In this document: piece by piece, positions 39,127 through 47,913 of the stretch
How the letters are laid out: the number at the start of each line of letters is the position of its first letter
Numbering within the stretch: position 1 is the stretch's first letter
Source of the DNA: Vibrio hannami
GTDB lineage: Bacteria > Pseudomonadota > Gammaproteobacteria > Enterobacterales > Vibrionaceae
Direction of reading: 5' to 3'
NCBI RefSeq assembly: GCF_029589055.1
Contig: NZ_JARQZP010000003.1
Coordinates: 620,001 to 684,000 of the forward strand
Length of the DNA: 64,000 bases
Made by a program: the position numbers and the translations under genes
The notes under the pieces: model-generated
The model's input: the letters and a program-made list of their open reading frames with translations, nothing else
The model's database searches: none
Told to the model about the DNA's origin: nothing

Positions 39127-40032
39127 ATGCGTTACTCATTAAAACAGTTGGCTGTTTTCGATGCGGTTGCTGATACCGGAAGCGTTAGTCAGGCTGCTGA
39201 TAACTTGGCTTTAACCCAATCGGCCACTAGTATGTCGCTGTCTCAACTTGAAAAAGTGCTGGGTCGTCCTTTGTTTGAAAGACAAGGGAAGAGAATGTCT
39301 TTGACTCACTGGGGTATGTGGTTAAGACCCAAGGCTAAACGGCTATTACAGGATGCTCAACAAATTCAACTCGGTTTCTATGATCAGCATTTAGTTAGCG
39401 GTGAGATAAGAATCGGTGCTAGCCAAACACCAGCCGAACACCTTGTTCCTGAGCTTATCAGCATCATTGATAATGACTTTCCTGAGATTCGAATGAATCT
39501 AAAAGTAAAGAGTACGCGTGGGGTGATAGACGGAGTATTGAATTATCGCTATGACCTTGGAATCATCGAAGGTCGCTGTGATGACAACCGTATTAATCAA
39601 GAGGTTTGGTGCAGGGATCATTTAATTGTCGTAGCTTCTGCCCATCATCCGTTTGCTAACCGAGAAAGAGTCAGTCTGGCTCAACTAGAGCAGGCAAAAT
39701 GGGTATTGAGAGAAATTGGTTCTGGTACCAGAAAAATTTTTGATAGTTCGATTCATCACTTAATTTCTGATTTGGACGTTTGGCGTGAGTACGAACACGT
39801 TCCGGTTTTGAGAAGTATGGTTGAAAATGGCCCTTATCTCTCTTGCCTCCCATATCTGGATGTGGAAAACCATATTAAGAGTGGTCAGTTAGTGGCACTA
39901 AATGTACCGGAACTTGAAATGGAGCGTACGCTCTCTTTTATCTGGAGAGCCGATATGTCCGAAAGTCCATTAGCTGATTGCATCATTCGGGAAGGCTTAA
40001 GGATGGCACAAGGAAAACCGAGTGTTTTATAA
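39127..40032 (+). CDS. LysR-family transcriptional regulator
   Basis: A 301-residue LysR-type regulator with the HTH at about residues 3-62 (AVADTGSVSQAADNLALTQSATSMSLSQLE) and an effector domain starting at GEIRIGASQTPAEHLVPELI. The closest general type is the CysB/YeiE-like group. It is divergent from the focA-CBS gene with 208 bases between the starts, which makes that gene its most likely target (inference). Confidence 0.9.
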   Translation: MRYSLKQLAVFDAVADTGSVSQAADNLALTQSATSMSLSQLEKVLGRPLFERQGKRMSLTHWGMWLRPKAKRLLQDAQQIQLGFYDQHLVSGEIRIGASQTPAEHLVPELISIIDNDFPEIRMNLKVKSTRGVIDGVLNYRYDLGIIEGRCDDNRINQEVWCRDHLIVVASAHHPFANRERVSLAQLEQAKWVLREIGSGTRKIFDSSIHHLISDLDVWREYEHVPVLRSMVENGPYLSCLPYLDVENHIKSGQLVALNVPELEMERTLSFIWRADMSESPLADCIIREGLRMAQGKPSVL

Positions 40033-40133
40033 TTGATGGTCAGTTTAAGTTAATTTGATAGTTTAACCATATCTGTTGATTAATCGATTGCATCACATTA
40101 TCTATGTAATAAAATGTATTGAGCAATGCATTA

Positions 40134-40149
40134 AGTGACGTGTATCACA
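40134..40149. promoter_or_regulatory. Candidate CRP site upstream of the DUF1097 gene
   Basis: AGTGA-CGTGTA-TCACA matches the CRP consensus TGTGA-N6-TCACA at nine of ten fixed positions. A possible -10 element, TATAAC, follows at about 40161. Confidence 0.5.
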
Positions 40150-40213
40150 TTAAATTCTCGATATAACACTATTATTGCGCTTTAAATCACCACTATAGGT
40201 ATTTGGAGCAATC

Positions 40214-40705
40214 ATGAGTCCACTTTTTGCTATCGCACTTACAACCGGGATTTTGTCCGGGTTCTGGGGATGGGTATCAATATCGTTAGGTTTAATCACA
40301 TGGGCTGGTTTCTTAGGGTGTACCAGCTACTTTGCGTCTCCTACAGATGGACTAAAAGGCCTTGGATTAAGCATGGTTGCAAATATCTCAGGTGTATTCT
40401 GGGCAATGATGATCATAAAAGGCGGCAGTATTATTCCTTTAGAGATAATGGGATTTGTTCTCACTGGGCTAGTATCGTTTCTAATGTGTATTCAGGCTAA
40501 ATCCTCTTTGCTGGCCTATATACCAGGCACTTTCATCGGTTGCTGCGCCACGTTTGCTTCTGGTGGTGACTGGTCATTGGTTATTCCTTCAATCATCGTT
40601 GGTGGTGTGTTTGGGTATCTGATGAAATTTACCGGTTTATCCCTTAAAGCATGGGCGGAAAACCGTCAGTCGAACAGAGCAGGTGCTGCGCTTCAAAGTA
40701 ACTGA
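40214..40705 (+). CDS. DUF1097 inner-membrane protein (YcdZ-like)
   Basis: A 163-residue membrane protein with about five helices and the DUF1097 pattern: LTTGILSGFWGWVSISLGLITWAGFLGCTSYFA, then IPGTFIGCCATFASGGDW. E. coli YcdZ is the named relative. No transport or enzymatic role is established. TTGGAG precedes the ATG. A CRP-like site upstream suggests control by carbon status. Confidence 0.85.
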   Translation: MSPLFAIALTTGILSGFWGWVSISLGLITWAGFLGCTSYFASPTDGLKGLGLSMVANISGVFWAMMIIKGGSIIPLEIMGFVLTGLVSFLMCIQAKSSLLAYIPGTFIGCCATFASGGDWSLVIPSIIVGGVFGYLMKFTGLSLKAWAENRQSNRAGAALQSN

Positions 40706-40747
40706 TAACAAGGTTCAATAACTTTTACATGGCAAGCGACAACTTTG

Positions 40748-42394
40748 TTAAGTATTACCGTTTGCCATAGTGATGACTCGTTTTAATGTTGTACGTATTA
40801 GCTTAGGTACACATTCAGGACCGCATTCATCACAGTAAGACACAATAGCTAATGCTAAGTCTGGCTTAGCAAATTTCTTTAAGGCCCTCGTGATCACTTT
40901 CTTCGGCGGTATAGGATGATCATGAGGGATCTTAATCAAATCCTTAAAGAAGTATTCAAATCCATTCAGATAGAGAAAGTGTTCAATGTCTTTCTCTGGT
41001 AACTCTGTCAATCGATGTTGTTTCAGATCGCTTCCCAACATATTTGAAACTGTTGCTGCATATTTTTTGCCGGCGGTATCTCCGTCGGTTACAACATGCC
41101 AATCTATTTCGAATGCTTTTGCCACTTTTAGCAGTGACTTTAATCCTGACTGAGCAAACTCAATAATGTGAACACCTTCTGCGGCCAGGTTGTAGCCGTA
41201 TAATTTAGCCAGTTCGTTAAATAACCATACTTCGGTTTCCCCCTCAACTAAAAGCCAGCATCTTGCATATAAAGCGCTAGAGCGATGAAAGCGGATATGG
41301 AATCCTACACGTCTTAACTCATCCCGGCTCAACAGCTTATCTGGTAGTTGTTTTGCAACAGTACGATCTGATTTTCTAACCAGCCTTCTTATAGAATGAA
41401 GTGGAACTGAGCCAAGCAAATCGGCGCTGTTAGTGGTCAGGATTTTTTGCATTGGTATCAAACTAACCAGGTTCCAGGCTCTTAACAAGTGGGTAGGGTG
41501 AAGTCGCCCCTCGGGATCTTCGATAATAAATATTGGCCTAGCACATTTGCGCAAGTTGTTCGGACCTTTTGCCTGTAGGTAGTTATTAAGCAAAATAAGA
41601 ATTAGCAGTCTGGTTTGGCTATTTTTTGTCTGTTCTATCTCCTGCAAAAGGTTTTTAGAGTTGCCAGTATGGGAAGTGAAAGAAAGACTATCACGAGCTC
41701 TGTTTGTTGGTACCTTACGTCGTTGTTTAAAAGAGAAATAGTGCTCAACAAGGTCGTACATTGAGTTAAGGCTACTTTTGACCTCTCCTTTATTTACATG
41801 TCCTGGCATATCTATTAAGCGTCGGCATGTGTTTTGGATTCTACGTTCAAGACGCGAACTTATTGCTTCTTGCTCTGTACCATTTCCATTATTACCATTT
41901 CTCAAACGACGTGAATCCCTCAATCGGATAACCGGATGCAGAGACATTAGTTCTGTCGCGAGTTTCTCTGGATGGTGAAGTGCTTTGGTTGTCCCATCAC
42001 TGTTTAAAAATGAAAACTTTTGGGTAATCTTATATAAGTCTCTGTCGGCACTTACCCGATAGATCAGCTTCTTATTACCTTGTCCATCCTCTACCCATAC
42101 AGGGCCTAGTTTTCTGTATCGGCCGGAACGTTCTTCACCGGCGAAGTTAGGGACAAAGGTAAGTATGATTTGAAGGTGCTGTGTTTGTGGGTGGGCAATG
42201 GCGTAATCAACATGAAAATCCTGCATTTCGAACTCATAGGGTTCTCCATCTGCAGGAAGGGCAATCGAAAGCGCATCCAACAAAGACGATTTACCCCAGG
42301 TATTTTCTCCGATGAGTGTGGTTAGTTCATCGCAGGTTAGAGAAAGGCGTTTAATGCCCCGGAAGCCAGAAATATCAATACGACTCAACTGCAT
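40748..42394 (-). CDS. ybjD: OLD-family ATP-dependent endonuclease-like protein YbjD
   Basis: A 548-residue protein with an SMC/ABC-type ATPase N-terminus (Walker A GENTWGKSSLLDALS, Walker B-like IFIIEDPEGRLHPTH) and a C-terminal TOPRIM-like domain (LLVEGETEVWLFNEL, HVVTDGDTAGKKY). This is the architecture of OLD-family nucleases and matches E. coli YbjD (DUF2813) in length and motif order. It is monocistronic and flanked by unrelated genes. No UvrD-like helicase or toxin lies beside it, so a defence role as in Gabija is not supported. Confidence 0.9.
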   Translation of the reverse strand: MQLSRIDISGFRGIKRLSLTCDELTTLIGENTWGKSSLLDALSIALPADGEPYEFEMQDFHVDYAIAHPQTQHLQIILTFVPNFAGEERSGRYRKLGPVWVEDGQGNKKLIYRVSADRDLYKITQKFSFLNSDGTTKALHHPEKLATELMSLHPVIRLRDSRRLRNGNNGNGTEQEAISSRLERRIQNTCRRLIDMPGHVNKGEVKSSLNSMYDLVEHYFSFKQRRKVPTNRARDSLSFTSHTGNSKNLLQEIEQTKNSQTRLLILILLNNYLQAKGPNNLRKCARPIFIIEDPEGRLHPTHLLRAWNLVSLIPMQKILTTNSADLLGSVPLHSIRRLVRKSDRTVAKQLPDKLLSRDELRRVGFHIRFHRSSALYARCWLLVEGETEVWLFNELAKLYGYNLAAEGVHIIEFAQSGLKSLLKVAKAFEIDWHVVTDGDTAGKKYAATVSNMLGSDLKQHRLTELPEKDIEHFLYLNGFEYFFKDLIKIPHDHPIPPKKVITRALKKFAKPDLALAIVSYCDECGPECVPKLIRTTLKRVITMANGNT

Positions 42395-42574
42395 AACTTA
42401 CTCCTCAACTTATGTTAATCATAATTCATAAAGTTAAGGTTTGCCTAGTTTATTGTATGGCTTCGCTTTGATTTAAAAAGAAAAAAGTATAAAGGCAGAA
42501 ACGAGATAAAAGTTTTCATGACATTGTCACATGGTTTGGCTTACTATTGCGGCGAATTAGAGAGAAAAGAAGAT

Positions 42575-44305
42575 ATGAATAAAAAGAATAAGCCCGTAAA
42601 ACTAACCGTGGCTCATATAAATGACACCCATTCGTACTTTGAACCGCAGTCACTTCAGCTTTCATTAAACATAGACGGCTATCAGGTGACACCATTTGTC
42701 AGTAATGGCGGTTTCGCACGTATCGCGACTCGGGCAAAACAACTAAAAGCGCATGCACAAGAAGAAAATAGAGACTTCTTATTTTTCCATGCAGGGGATT
42801 GTTTTCAGGGAACGTTATATTTCTCGCTTTTTAAGGGCAAAGCTAACGCTGAAATGTTGAACGCCCTGGGAATTGACGCAATGACACTCGGTAACCATGA
42901 ACTCGATATGGGTAACGATCCTGTTGCGGAATTTCTCGGCCGTATAGATTTTCCATTAATGTCTGGAAACTGGGACATCTCAAATGAGAGTAAAGAAAAG
43001 AAATTACGCCTTCAAAATAGCCCCAATCTCATCAGTTACAATCCCGCGTCTCATTGTGCAAACTGGATAACGAAAAACGTTCAGGATGAGGAGATTGCTA
43101 TATTCGGGCTGTCGATAGATAAGATGAAAGACATTGCGAATGTCGACCCTGATACACCGTTTATGGACAGCATTATTACCGCCCGAAACACAGTAGAAGC
43201 AATCAGAAATAATGGGATTAATAAAATAATCCTGGTCAGTCATTTAGGTTTTGACGTTGATAAGCAGTTGGCTCAGCAAGTTGAAGGGATTAGCCTTATT
43301 ATCGGCGGCCACACTCATACTCTTCAGGGTGATTTTTCTTCACTAGGTTTGGCTAAAGAAGAAGAATACGGTATTAACATCAACAATACTCATATTGTAC
43401 AAGCGGGTATGCATACACAAGGCATTGGGCATTGTCATATCGATCTCAACGCAGAGGGAGAGTTACTTCGTTTGTTGGAAAGAACGAGCTACTTGTTGGG
43501 CGTAGATTATGTATCGATGCCACCTTGCAACAAGCTCACGATGATGATTTGCATAGTAAAGCCGCATCTTATCTTCGTTGCCATCAAAACGTTGTTGTCT
43601 GTAAAAAAGATCCCGATTTGCACGCGTTGTTGGAAGATAAGTACATACCTAGAGTTCGAAAGCTTCAGCAGGAAAAGATTGGCGTGGTGCCAGACAACTT
43701 ACGCCATGTTCGGTTGCCAGATTCACAAGGTGCCAGTGAGATTGCACCTCTGGTAGCGGAGTCCTTTATCATATGATGACAGAAGTGGGCTTTTCACCAG
43801 AATTTGCCATCCATAATGCTGGCGGTGTCCGTACCGATTTAAAACAAGGTCCGGTATCCGTCGCGGATATAGCCGGCAAGCTGCTACCTTTTGCCGTTCC
43901 AATTGGCGTTTATCAGCTTAAGGGGAAAGATCTTGCCCTTACGCTCGAGGAGCAATAAACAACGCCTTCAATATCGGTGTCATTGGAACAGGGTCGGGAA
44001 GCTATCCCTATACCTATAATCTGGACTTCACTTACGATGAGAAGAAGGCCCCAGGGGAACGAATACAAAACCTTAAAATATACCGTTCATCAACTGGCTG
44101 GGAGGAAGTTCATCCCGATCAGCTGTATACCGGAACTTCTTCAGCTTATACGATGAAAGGTAAGGAAGGGTACGACGCTATTACCAATATGATTGGGGTA
44201 GGTACTGTAACTAATTATTCTATGGCCGATTGTTTTGTTTCGTTTGTTCGAAGTTGTCCGGAGCGACTTAGAGTGCCTCGTACAATTACTGAGCAGATTG
44301 GTTAA
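42575..44305 (+). pseudogene. Bifunctional metallophosphatase/5'-nucleotidase (UshA family), three frameshifts
   Basis: Calcineurin-type 5'-nucleotidase. The N-terminal metallophosphatase domain is intact, with HINDTHSYFEP, HAGDCFQG, TLGNHELDMG, VSHLGFD and GGHTHTL. The C-terminal nucleotide-binding domain is spread over three frames: GKNELLVGRRLCIDA, FAIHNAGGVRTDL and GVIGTGSGSYPYTYNL. One missing base each at about 43477, about 43770 and about 43951 restores a single protein of about 577 residues ending at 44305. The start is the ATG at 42575, behind AGAAAAGAAG. No signal peptide is seen, unlike periplasmic UshA. Three breaks in one gene favour real decay more than in the other cases. Confidence 0.85.
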
Positions 44306-44392
44306 TATTGGTACAACTATTGCTATAGATTCTCTGAAGCTCATGAAGAGCAGCCTAATCCTGGTGTTAACCCTGATATGGGAGAGAGTCAA

Positions 44393-44488
44393 ATGTGGAT
44401 TAAAGATTGGTTAGATACTGCGGTCGTCGTTGTGTGGATCGCAGCCTGGTCAGCATTGGTTTATTTTGTACCTCTAGCCGGCATATAA
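44393..44488 (+). CDS. 31-residue single-pass membrane protein
   Basis: A very small open frame preceded by GGAGAGAG eight bases upstream and followed 20 bases later by a strong terminator. After WIKDWLDT comes a hydrophobic helix (AVVVVWIAAWSALVYFVPLAGI), so it would be a small inner-membrane protein. I know no family for it. Ribosome site, helix and terminator together make it likelier than chance, but conservation has to be tested. It lies 87 bases downstream of the broken nucleotidase gene. Confidence 0.5.
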   Translation: MWIKDWLDTAVVVVWIAAWSALVYFVPLAGI

Positions 44489-44508
44489 AAGTCACTCTAA
44501 GTGAATAG

Positions 44509-44539
44509 CGCCAGTCATGAATTTTGACTGGCGTTTTTA
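44509..44539 (+). terminator. Intrinsic terminator after the 31-residue protein gene
   Basis: CGCCAGTCA (44509-44517) pairs with TGACTGGCG (44525-44533), then TTTTT. Confidence 0.88.
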
Positions 44540-44763
44540 TATTTATAACTATCATTCATCAATAACAAGAACTGTTTTAAGAGTGTAGATGACGCACTCA
44601 ATTCTTCAATGTGATTTGGATAATAATATTTTACCCGAGACCTGGCTTTGGTTAGGGCGTTTTCCGCATAGAAATTATTATGAAGTGCGCAATAGAAGAA
44701 TACTACCGTCAACGATAAAGCCCATTTATACAATGATTTATGCGTAAATGCCCAATCAACCAT
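44515..44763 (-). CDS. Doubtful 82-residue open frame
   Basis: One hydrophobic stretch near residues 13-30 (KWALSLTVVFFYCALHNNF) is followed by a basic and then polar tail. There is no good ribosome site, and the 3' end runs into the terminator hairpin of the opposite strand. I know no family. It is listed only because it fills an otherwise gene-free gap. Confidence 0.25.
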   Translation of the reverse strand: MVDWAFTHKSLYKWALSLTVVFFYCALHNNFYAENALTKARSRVKYYYPNHIEELSASSTLLKQFLLLMNDSYKYKNASQNS

Positions 44764-44923
44764 TCAACCGAGTTATGGGTTTTGTTGCCTCTCACGAACT
44801 TTACTTTTTTCGCATAAATATTTCTAATCTGAAAATTCAATTTTTGTCATTTTTTAATAAAGCAAATTTTGGCTAATATAATACCCATAAAATCTAGTAA
44901 TCAAATTTTCAAGAGAGGTGCTT

Positions 44924-45115
44924 ATGGCTCAGGTAATGCATGCAAACGTAGTAACCGCTACAACCTCTATGGATAAGAAAACCTACTCGGTAAACATCAA
45001 AGGATTGATTGCTCATTTTCTGGATATCTTGTTTGTTTCTAATGAATCAGAAAAGACATATTATTCAGGCGAACTTTCAACACATATGCAAAAAGATATC
45101 GGCATGATGCGTTGA
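44924..45115 (+). CDS. Small Vibrio-type protein of unknown function
   Basis: A 63-residue protein from the ATG at 44924, with AGAGAGGTG five bases before it. Its pattern is MAQVMHANVVTATTSMDKK, a hydrophobic mid-part (IKGLIAHFLDILFV) and a polar end (YYSGELSTHMQKDIGMMR). A TATAAT hexamer upstream and a strong terminator downstream mark a complete small transcription unit. I do not recognise the family. No catalytic residues are evident. Confidence 0.7.
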   Translation: MAQVMHANVVTATTSMDKKTYSVNIKGLIAHFLDILFVSNESEKTYYSGELSTHMQKDIGMMR

Positions 45116-45131
45116 TTGATAAATGAATTCT

Positions 45132-45165
45132 AAAACCCCGGCTTTGTTAGCCGGGGTTTTTCTTT
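45132..45165 (+). terminator. Strong intrinsic terminator
   Basis: AAAACCCCGGCT (45132-45143), loop TTGTT, AGCCGGGGTTTT (45149-45160), then T-rich sequence. It closes the small gene at 44924. Confidence 0.92.
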
Positions 45166-45212
45166 TTGGTAGATATGTAATCATTTCGCTACTAAATCAA
45201 TCAGGCAATTAG

Positions 45213-45599
45213 ATGGCAGTTCAACTTATCCTACTTAGGGGCTTACCTGGGTCCGGCAAATCAACATTAGCCAGAGAGTTAATAAAAACACTCAATGCAG
45301 AGCATTACGAAGCCGATATGTATTTTGAAGATAAGCGTGGCAACTATACCTATGACGCTTCAAGGGTTGGTGATGCTCACCGCTGGTGTCAGACCTGTAC
45401 CGAAGGAGCTCTTAAGAGGGGAGTGTCCGTAATTGTGGCTAATACGTTTGTAAAACAGTGGGAAATGGAGCCGTATAAGAAGATGGCTTCTGAGTTAGGT
45501 GTACAGCTGTCAGTTAGGGTATGTGTTGGCGAATACCGCAATATTCATGATGTACCTAATCATGTGATCGAAAACATGCGGAAAAATTGGGAAGAGTAA
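45213..45599 (+). CDS. P-loop kinase-like protein (AAA_33/N4BP2-like)
   Basis: A 128-residue ATP-binding protein with Walker A GLPGSGKSTLARELI at residues 10-24, ADMYF as the probable kinase Asp motif, and VIVANTFVKQWEMEPY. This is the small P-loop kinase group that includes polynucleotide-kinase and zeta-toxin relatives. The substrate is unknown. It is monocistronic, with a terminator immediately after, and no antitoxin-like partner sits beside it. Confidence 0.85.
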   Translation: MAVQLILLRGLPGSGKSTLARELIKTLNAEHYEADMYFEDKRGNYTYDASRVGDAHRWCQTCTEGALKRGVSVIVANTFVKQWEMEPYKKMASELGVQLSVRVCVGEYRNIHDVPNHVIENMRKNWEE

Positions 45600-45625
45600 A
45601 AAGGCGCCGGAAAAGCGCCTTTATA
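45600..45625 (+). terminator. Intrinsic terminator after the P-loop kinase gene
   Basis: AAAGGCGC (45600-45607) pairs with GCGCCTTT (45615-45622) and directly follows the stop codon. Confidence 0.8.
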
Positions 45626-45643
45626 AGTTTGGAAGAGTTTGAC

Positions 45644-46213
45644 TTACTTCTTACGACAAAACTCACAGCGCAGCCACATAGACTGGCCTTCAACTTTGCC
45701 TGAGAACAGTTCGAAGTCATCCTTCGCAAGGCCAATGTTTCTAACCATAGTGCCTTGTTTTACTACCATGCTTGAACCTTTAACCGGCAGGTCTTTAATG
45801 ATAGTCACGTTGTCACCAGCTTTTAGCTCAGCACCGTGACAGTCAACGTGTTTTAGACCGTCCTGATCCATACCAATTTCAGCCCACTGTGCTACTTCTT
45901 CTTCCATGTACATCATATCTAGCAGGTCAGTGGCCCAGCTTTCCTTCGCAGATAGACGCTTCAATTGTCTCCATGCCATAACTTGCACTGGAGGAACCTG
46001 GCTCCACATGCTGTCATTAAGGCAACGCCAGTGGTTCGCATCCATTGTCTCCGGGTTTTCTACCTGAGTTTTGCAGGTATCACAGATCATCACAGCGTGA
46101 TCAACAGTTACTTGTGTGTGCGGAGAAACAATAAAAGGGGAAAGCGCAGAATCCGAACCACAAAGTTCACATTTTGAGCCACAGCGTTCTAGCATGGTTG
46201 CTTCAGTTGCCAT
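45644..46213 (-). CDS. phnA: PhnA-family zinc-ribbon protein
   Basis: A 189-residue member of the PhnA/YjdM family. The N-terminal zinc ribbon is CELCGSDSAL with a second pair in ICDTCKTQ. The C-terminal SH3-like PhnA domain includes VDCHGAELKAGDNVTIIKDLPVKGSS and TMVRNIGLAKD. A further CEFC pair ends the protein. Despite the name, the family has no proven role in phosphonate use, and no phn genes are nearby. It is longer than the E. coli protein because of a central insertion. Confidence 0.9.
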   Translation of the reverse strand: MATEATMLERCGSKCELCGSDSALSPFIVSPHTQVTVDHAVMICDTCKTQVENPETMDANHWRCLNDSMWSQVPPVQVMAWRQLKRLSAKESWATDLLDMMYMEEEVAQWAEIGMDQDGLKHVDCHGAELKAGDNVTIIKDLPVKGSSMVVKQGTMVRNIGLAKDDFELFSGKVEGQSMWLRCEFCRKK

Positions 46214-46313
46214 TGTACTTACCTTTGATAGGGTTAATTTGCGCAGTATTATGCACTTTATAACGGATAATAAAAGGGTTTCATGTCAGCGCTTTATCAA
46301 TATTTCGGCAAAC

Positions 46314-47093
46314 TTAAAATTCACAATTAGGCTTACCTGCATTTGCGTTGGGCAATTGTTTAATCTTGTTCGTTAGATCGTCGATTCTGGTGCTGTGAGA
46401 TGGATGAGTGGACAACAATTCCGGAGGCTGGCTTCCACCTGAGGCTTTCGCCATGTTCTTCCACAGGTCAATGCTGGCATTTGGATTGAACCCTGCTTTT
46501 GCCATCAACTCAAGCCCCACAATATCCGCTTCCGATTCCTGGGTTCGCCCATAAGGTAACAACACACCATATTGCACACCTAAACCCAATGCCGCCATAG
46601 TCATGTCGCGGTATTCATTGTTATCCATCGCTACGTTTGTAATCTGTAATCCGGCATTAGCGAGCTGTGCCTGAGAGATTCGTTCATTACTATGATTTGC
46701 GAGTACATGCGCAATCTCATGACCGATAACGGTAGCGAGTTGATCTGGCGTAGATGCGACATTCAGCAGACCGGTATAAACACCTATCTTACCTCCGGGC
46801 AGCGCAAAAGCATTGACCTGATCGCTATCAAAAACAACGACTTCCCATTCGTCAAAGCCCGGCTGCTTAGGAACATAAGGGAGTATGGAATCCGTGACGC
46901 AATGAACGTAATCAATGGTATTCTGGTCTGTACTTACCTTTTGCTCTTTCTTCATTTGTTCAAAAGATTGGCTTCCCAGGCTGACCATCTGTTGGTCTGA
47001 GAACATAATGAGCTGTTTTCTGCCTGTTGGAGAAGAACTGCAAGCCGTTATTGAGGTAATAGCAGCAGAAAGAAGAGCCATTTTCCATTTCAT
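46314..47093 (-). CDS. M48-family metalloprotease lipoprotein (LoiP/YcaL-like)
   Basis: A 259-residue zinc protease with the lipobox ITAC at about residue 18, so it is anchored in the outer membrane on the periplasmic side. The HExxH zinc motif is in IGHEIAHVLANHSNER, and the third ligand Glu in ESEADIVGLELMAKAG. The ATG at 47093 has AAGGA upstream and gives a proper signal peptide; the longer frame back to 47264 has no such support. Relatives (LoiP, YcaL, BepA) act in envelope protein quality control. It is divergent from the thioesterase gene. Confidence 0.9.
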   Translation of the reverse strand: MKWKMALLSAAITSITACSSSPTGRKQLIMFSDQQMVSLGSQSFEQMKKEQKVSTDQNTIDYVHCVTDSILPYVPKQPGFDEWEVVVFDSDQVNAFALPGGKIGVYTGLLNVASTPDQLATVIGHEIAHVLANHSNERISQAQLANAGLQITNVAMDNNEYRDMTMAALGLGVQYGVLLPYGRTQESEADIVGLELMAKAGFNPNASIDLWKNMAKASGGSQPPELLSTHPSHSTRIDDLTNKIKQLPNANAGKPNCEF

Positions 47094-47175
47094 TCGGTTA
47101 GAATCCTTACTTTGTAGTGGTTTAGCAAATAGGTCACTTGAGTATAATAATAACACCAACCTATAAGGACGACTT

Positions 47176-47610
47176 ATGACGATTTGGAAAAAAGAGATTG
47201 ATCTCGATAAACTGAACGCCACATCCAAAAATACCCTTATCGAACATCTACAAATTGAATACACCGAAATTACTTCTGACTCACTGTCAGCCAGGATGCC
47301 TGTTTGTAGTTTTACCCATCAGCCTTTGGGAATGCTGCACGGCGGAGCATCGGTAGTATTAGCAGAAACACTGGGCTCATTAGCTGCAAACTATTGTGTT
47401 GACGAAAATTATTACTGTGTTGGTCTGGATATCAATGCAAATCATATCAGAGCAATGCGTAGCGGCTTCGTGATAGGTACTGCAAAACCGATACATCTCG
47501 GCGCGACTACCCAGGTATGGCAAATTGAAATAAATGATGAGAGGGGAAGGTTGGTGTGCTCTAGCAGGCTGACTATTGCAGTGCAGCGTAAGAAAAAGGT
47601 AACCGAGTGA
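47176..47610 (+). CDS. Hotdog-fold acyl-CoA thioesterase (PaaI/YdiI-like)
   Basis: A 144-residue protein of the PaaI thioesterase group. The typical segments are FTHQPLGMLHGGASVVLAET, with the HGG motif and the following Glu, and GLDINANHIRAMRSG. E. coli relatives are YdiI (DHNA-CoA thioesterase) and EntH; its own substrate is not determined. Its stop overlaps the GTG start of the next gene, so both are translated from one mRNA. Confidence 0.9.
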   Translation: MTIWKKEIDLDKLNATSKNTLIEHLQIEYTEITSDSLSARMPVCSFTHQPLGMLHGGASVVLAETLGSLAANYCVDENYYCVGLDINANHIRAMRSGFVIGTAKPIHLGATTQVWQIEINDERGRLVCSSRLTIAVQRKKKVTE

Positions 47611-47837
47611 TTATTGAGTTTAAAAATGGCAAAGTTATCGCTAACCAGTTTGAAGTTGTTGTCCGATTAAATGGCGAAAATATGGTTACGATGCAATCTC
47701 AAGTCGATGCTATTGAACTTATTTCTGGTGCTAACGTTATCACGGCGAATGGTTCCGAATGCAAATGGTCGGTAAAGCTCGACAATGAAAACCAACTCCA
47801 ACAACTGTCTCAAGAAGTCGGTATAGATATTCGATAA
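47607..47837 (+). CDS. DUF3389 family protein
   Basis: A 76-residue protein with the DUF3389 pattern, IIEFKNGKVIANQFEVVVRL at the start, predicted as mostly beta strands. The GTG start overlaps the thioesterase stop by four bases (GTGA), so it is translationally coupled. The family is known mainly from vibrios and has no known function. Confidence 0.8.
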   Translation: MIIEFKNGKVIANQFEVVVRLNGENMVTMQSQVDAIELISGANVITANGSECKWSVKLDNENQLQQLSQEVGIDIR

Positions 47838-47913
47838 AAATTGCCGACGTGTATATTCTATGTGCTAAAATAGGAAATCTTCTTCATTTAGTGAATAAGG
47901 AAATTTCCTCTTT

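Larger units (their letters stand above)
44489..44923. other. 435-base stretch with terminator, doubtful ORF and promoter
   Basis: It holds the terminator at 44509-44539, one doubtful minus-strand open frame (44515-44763) and an AT-rich region with a consensus -10 hexamer TATAAT at 44877-44882 before the next small gene. No -35 with normal spacing is evident. I see nothing else. Confidence 0.5.

Noticed and set aside
40748..42394. OLD-family nuclease as an anti-phage system
   Set aside because: No UvrD-like helicase, reverse transcriptase or toxin lies beside it. Length and motif order match housekeeping YbjD, and there are no mobile-element borders.
44515..44763. 82-residue minus-strand frame as a confident gene
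   Set aside because: It has no ribosome site, its end overlaps an opposite-strand terminator and no family is known. It is listed at low confidence only.
45213..45599. Zeta-toxin-like kinase as half of a toxin-antitoxin pair
   Set aside because: It is monocistronic, with terminators on both sides and no antitoxin-sized gene next to it. The motif set fits generic P-loop kinases better.
47838..47913. SgrS-type sRNA upstream of sgrR
   Set aside because: Only 76 bases are available, with no hairpin plus T-run facing away from sgrR, and no setA-like gene.
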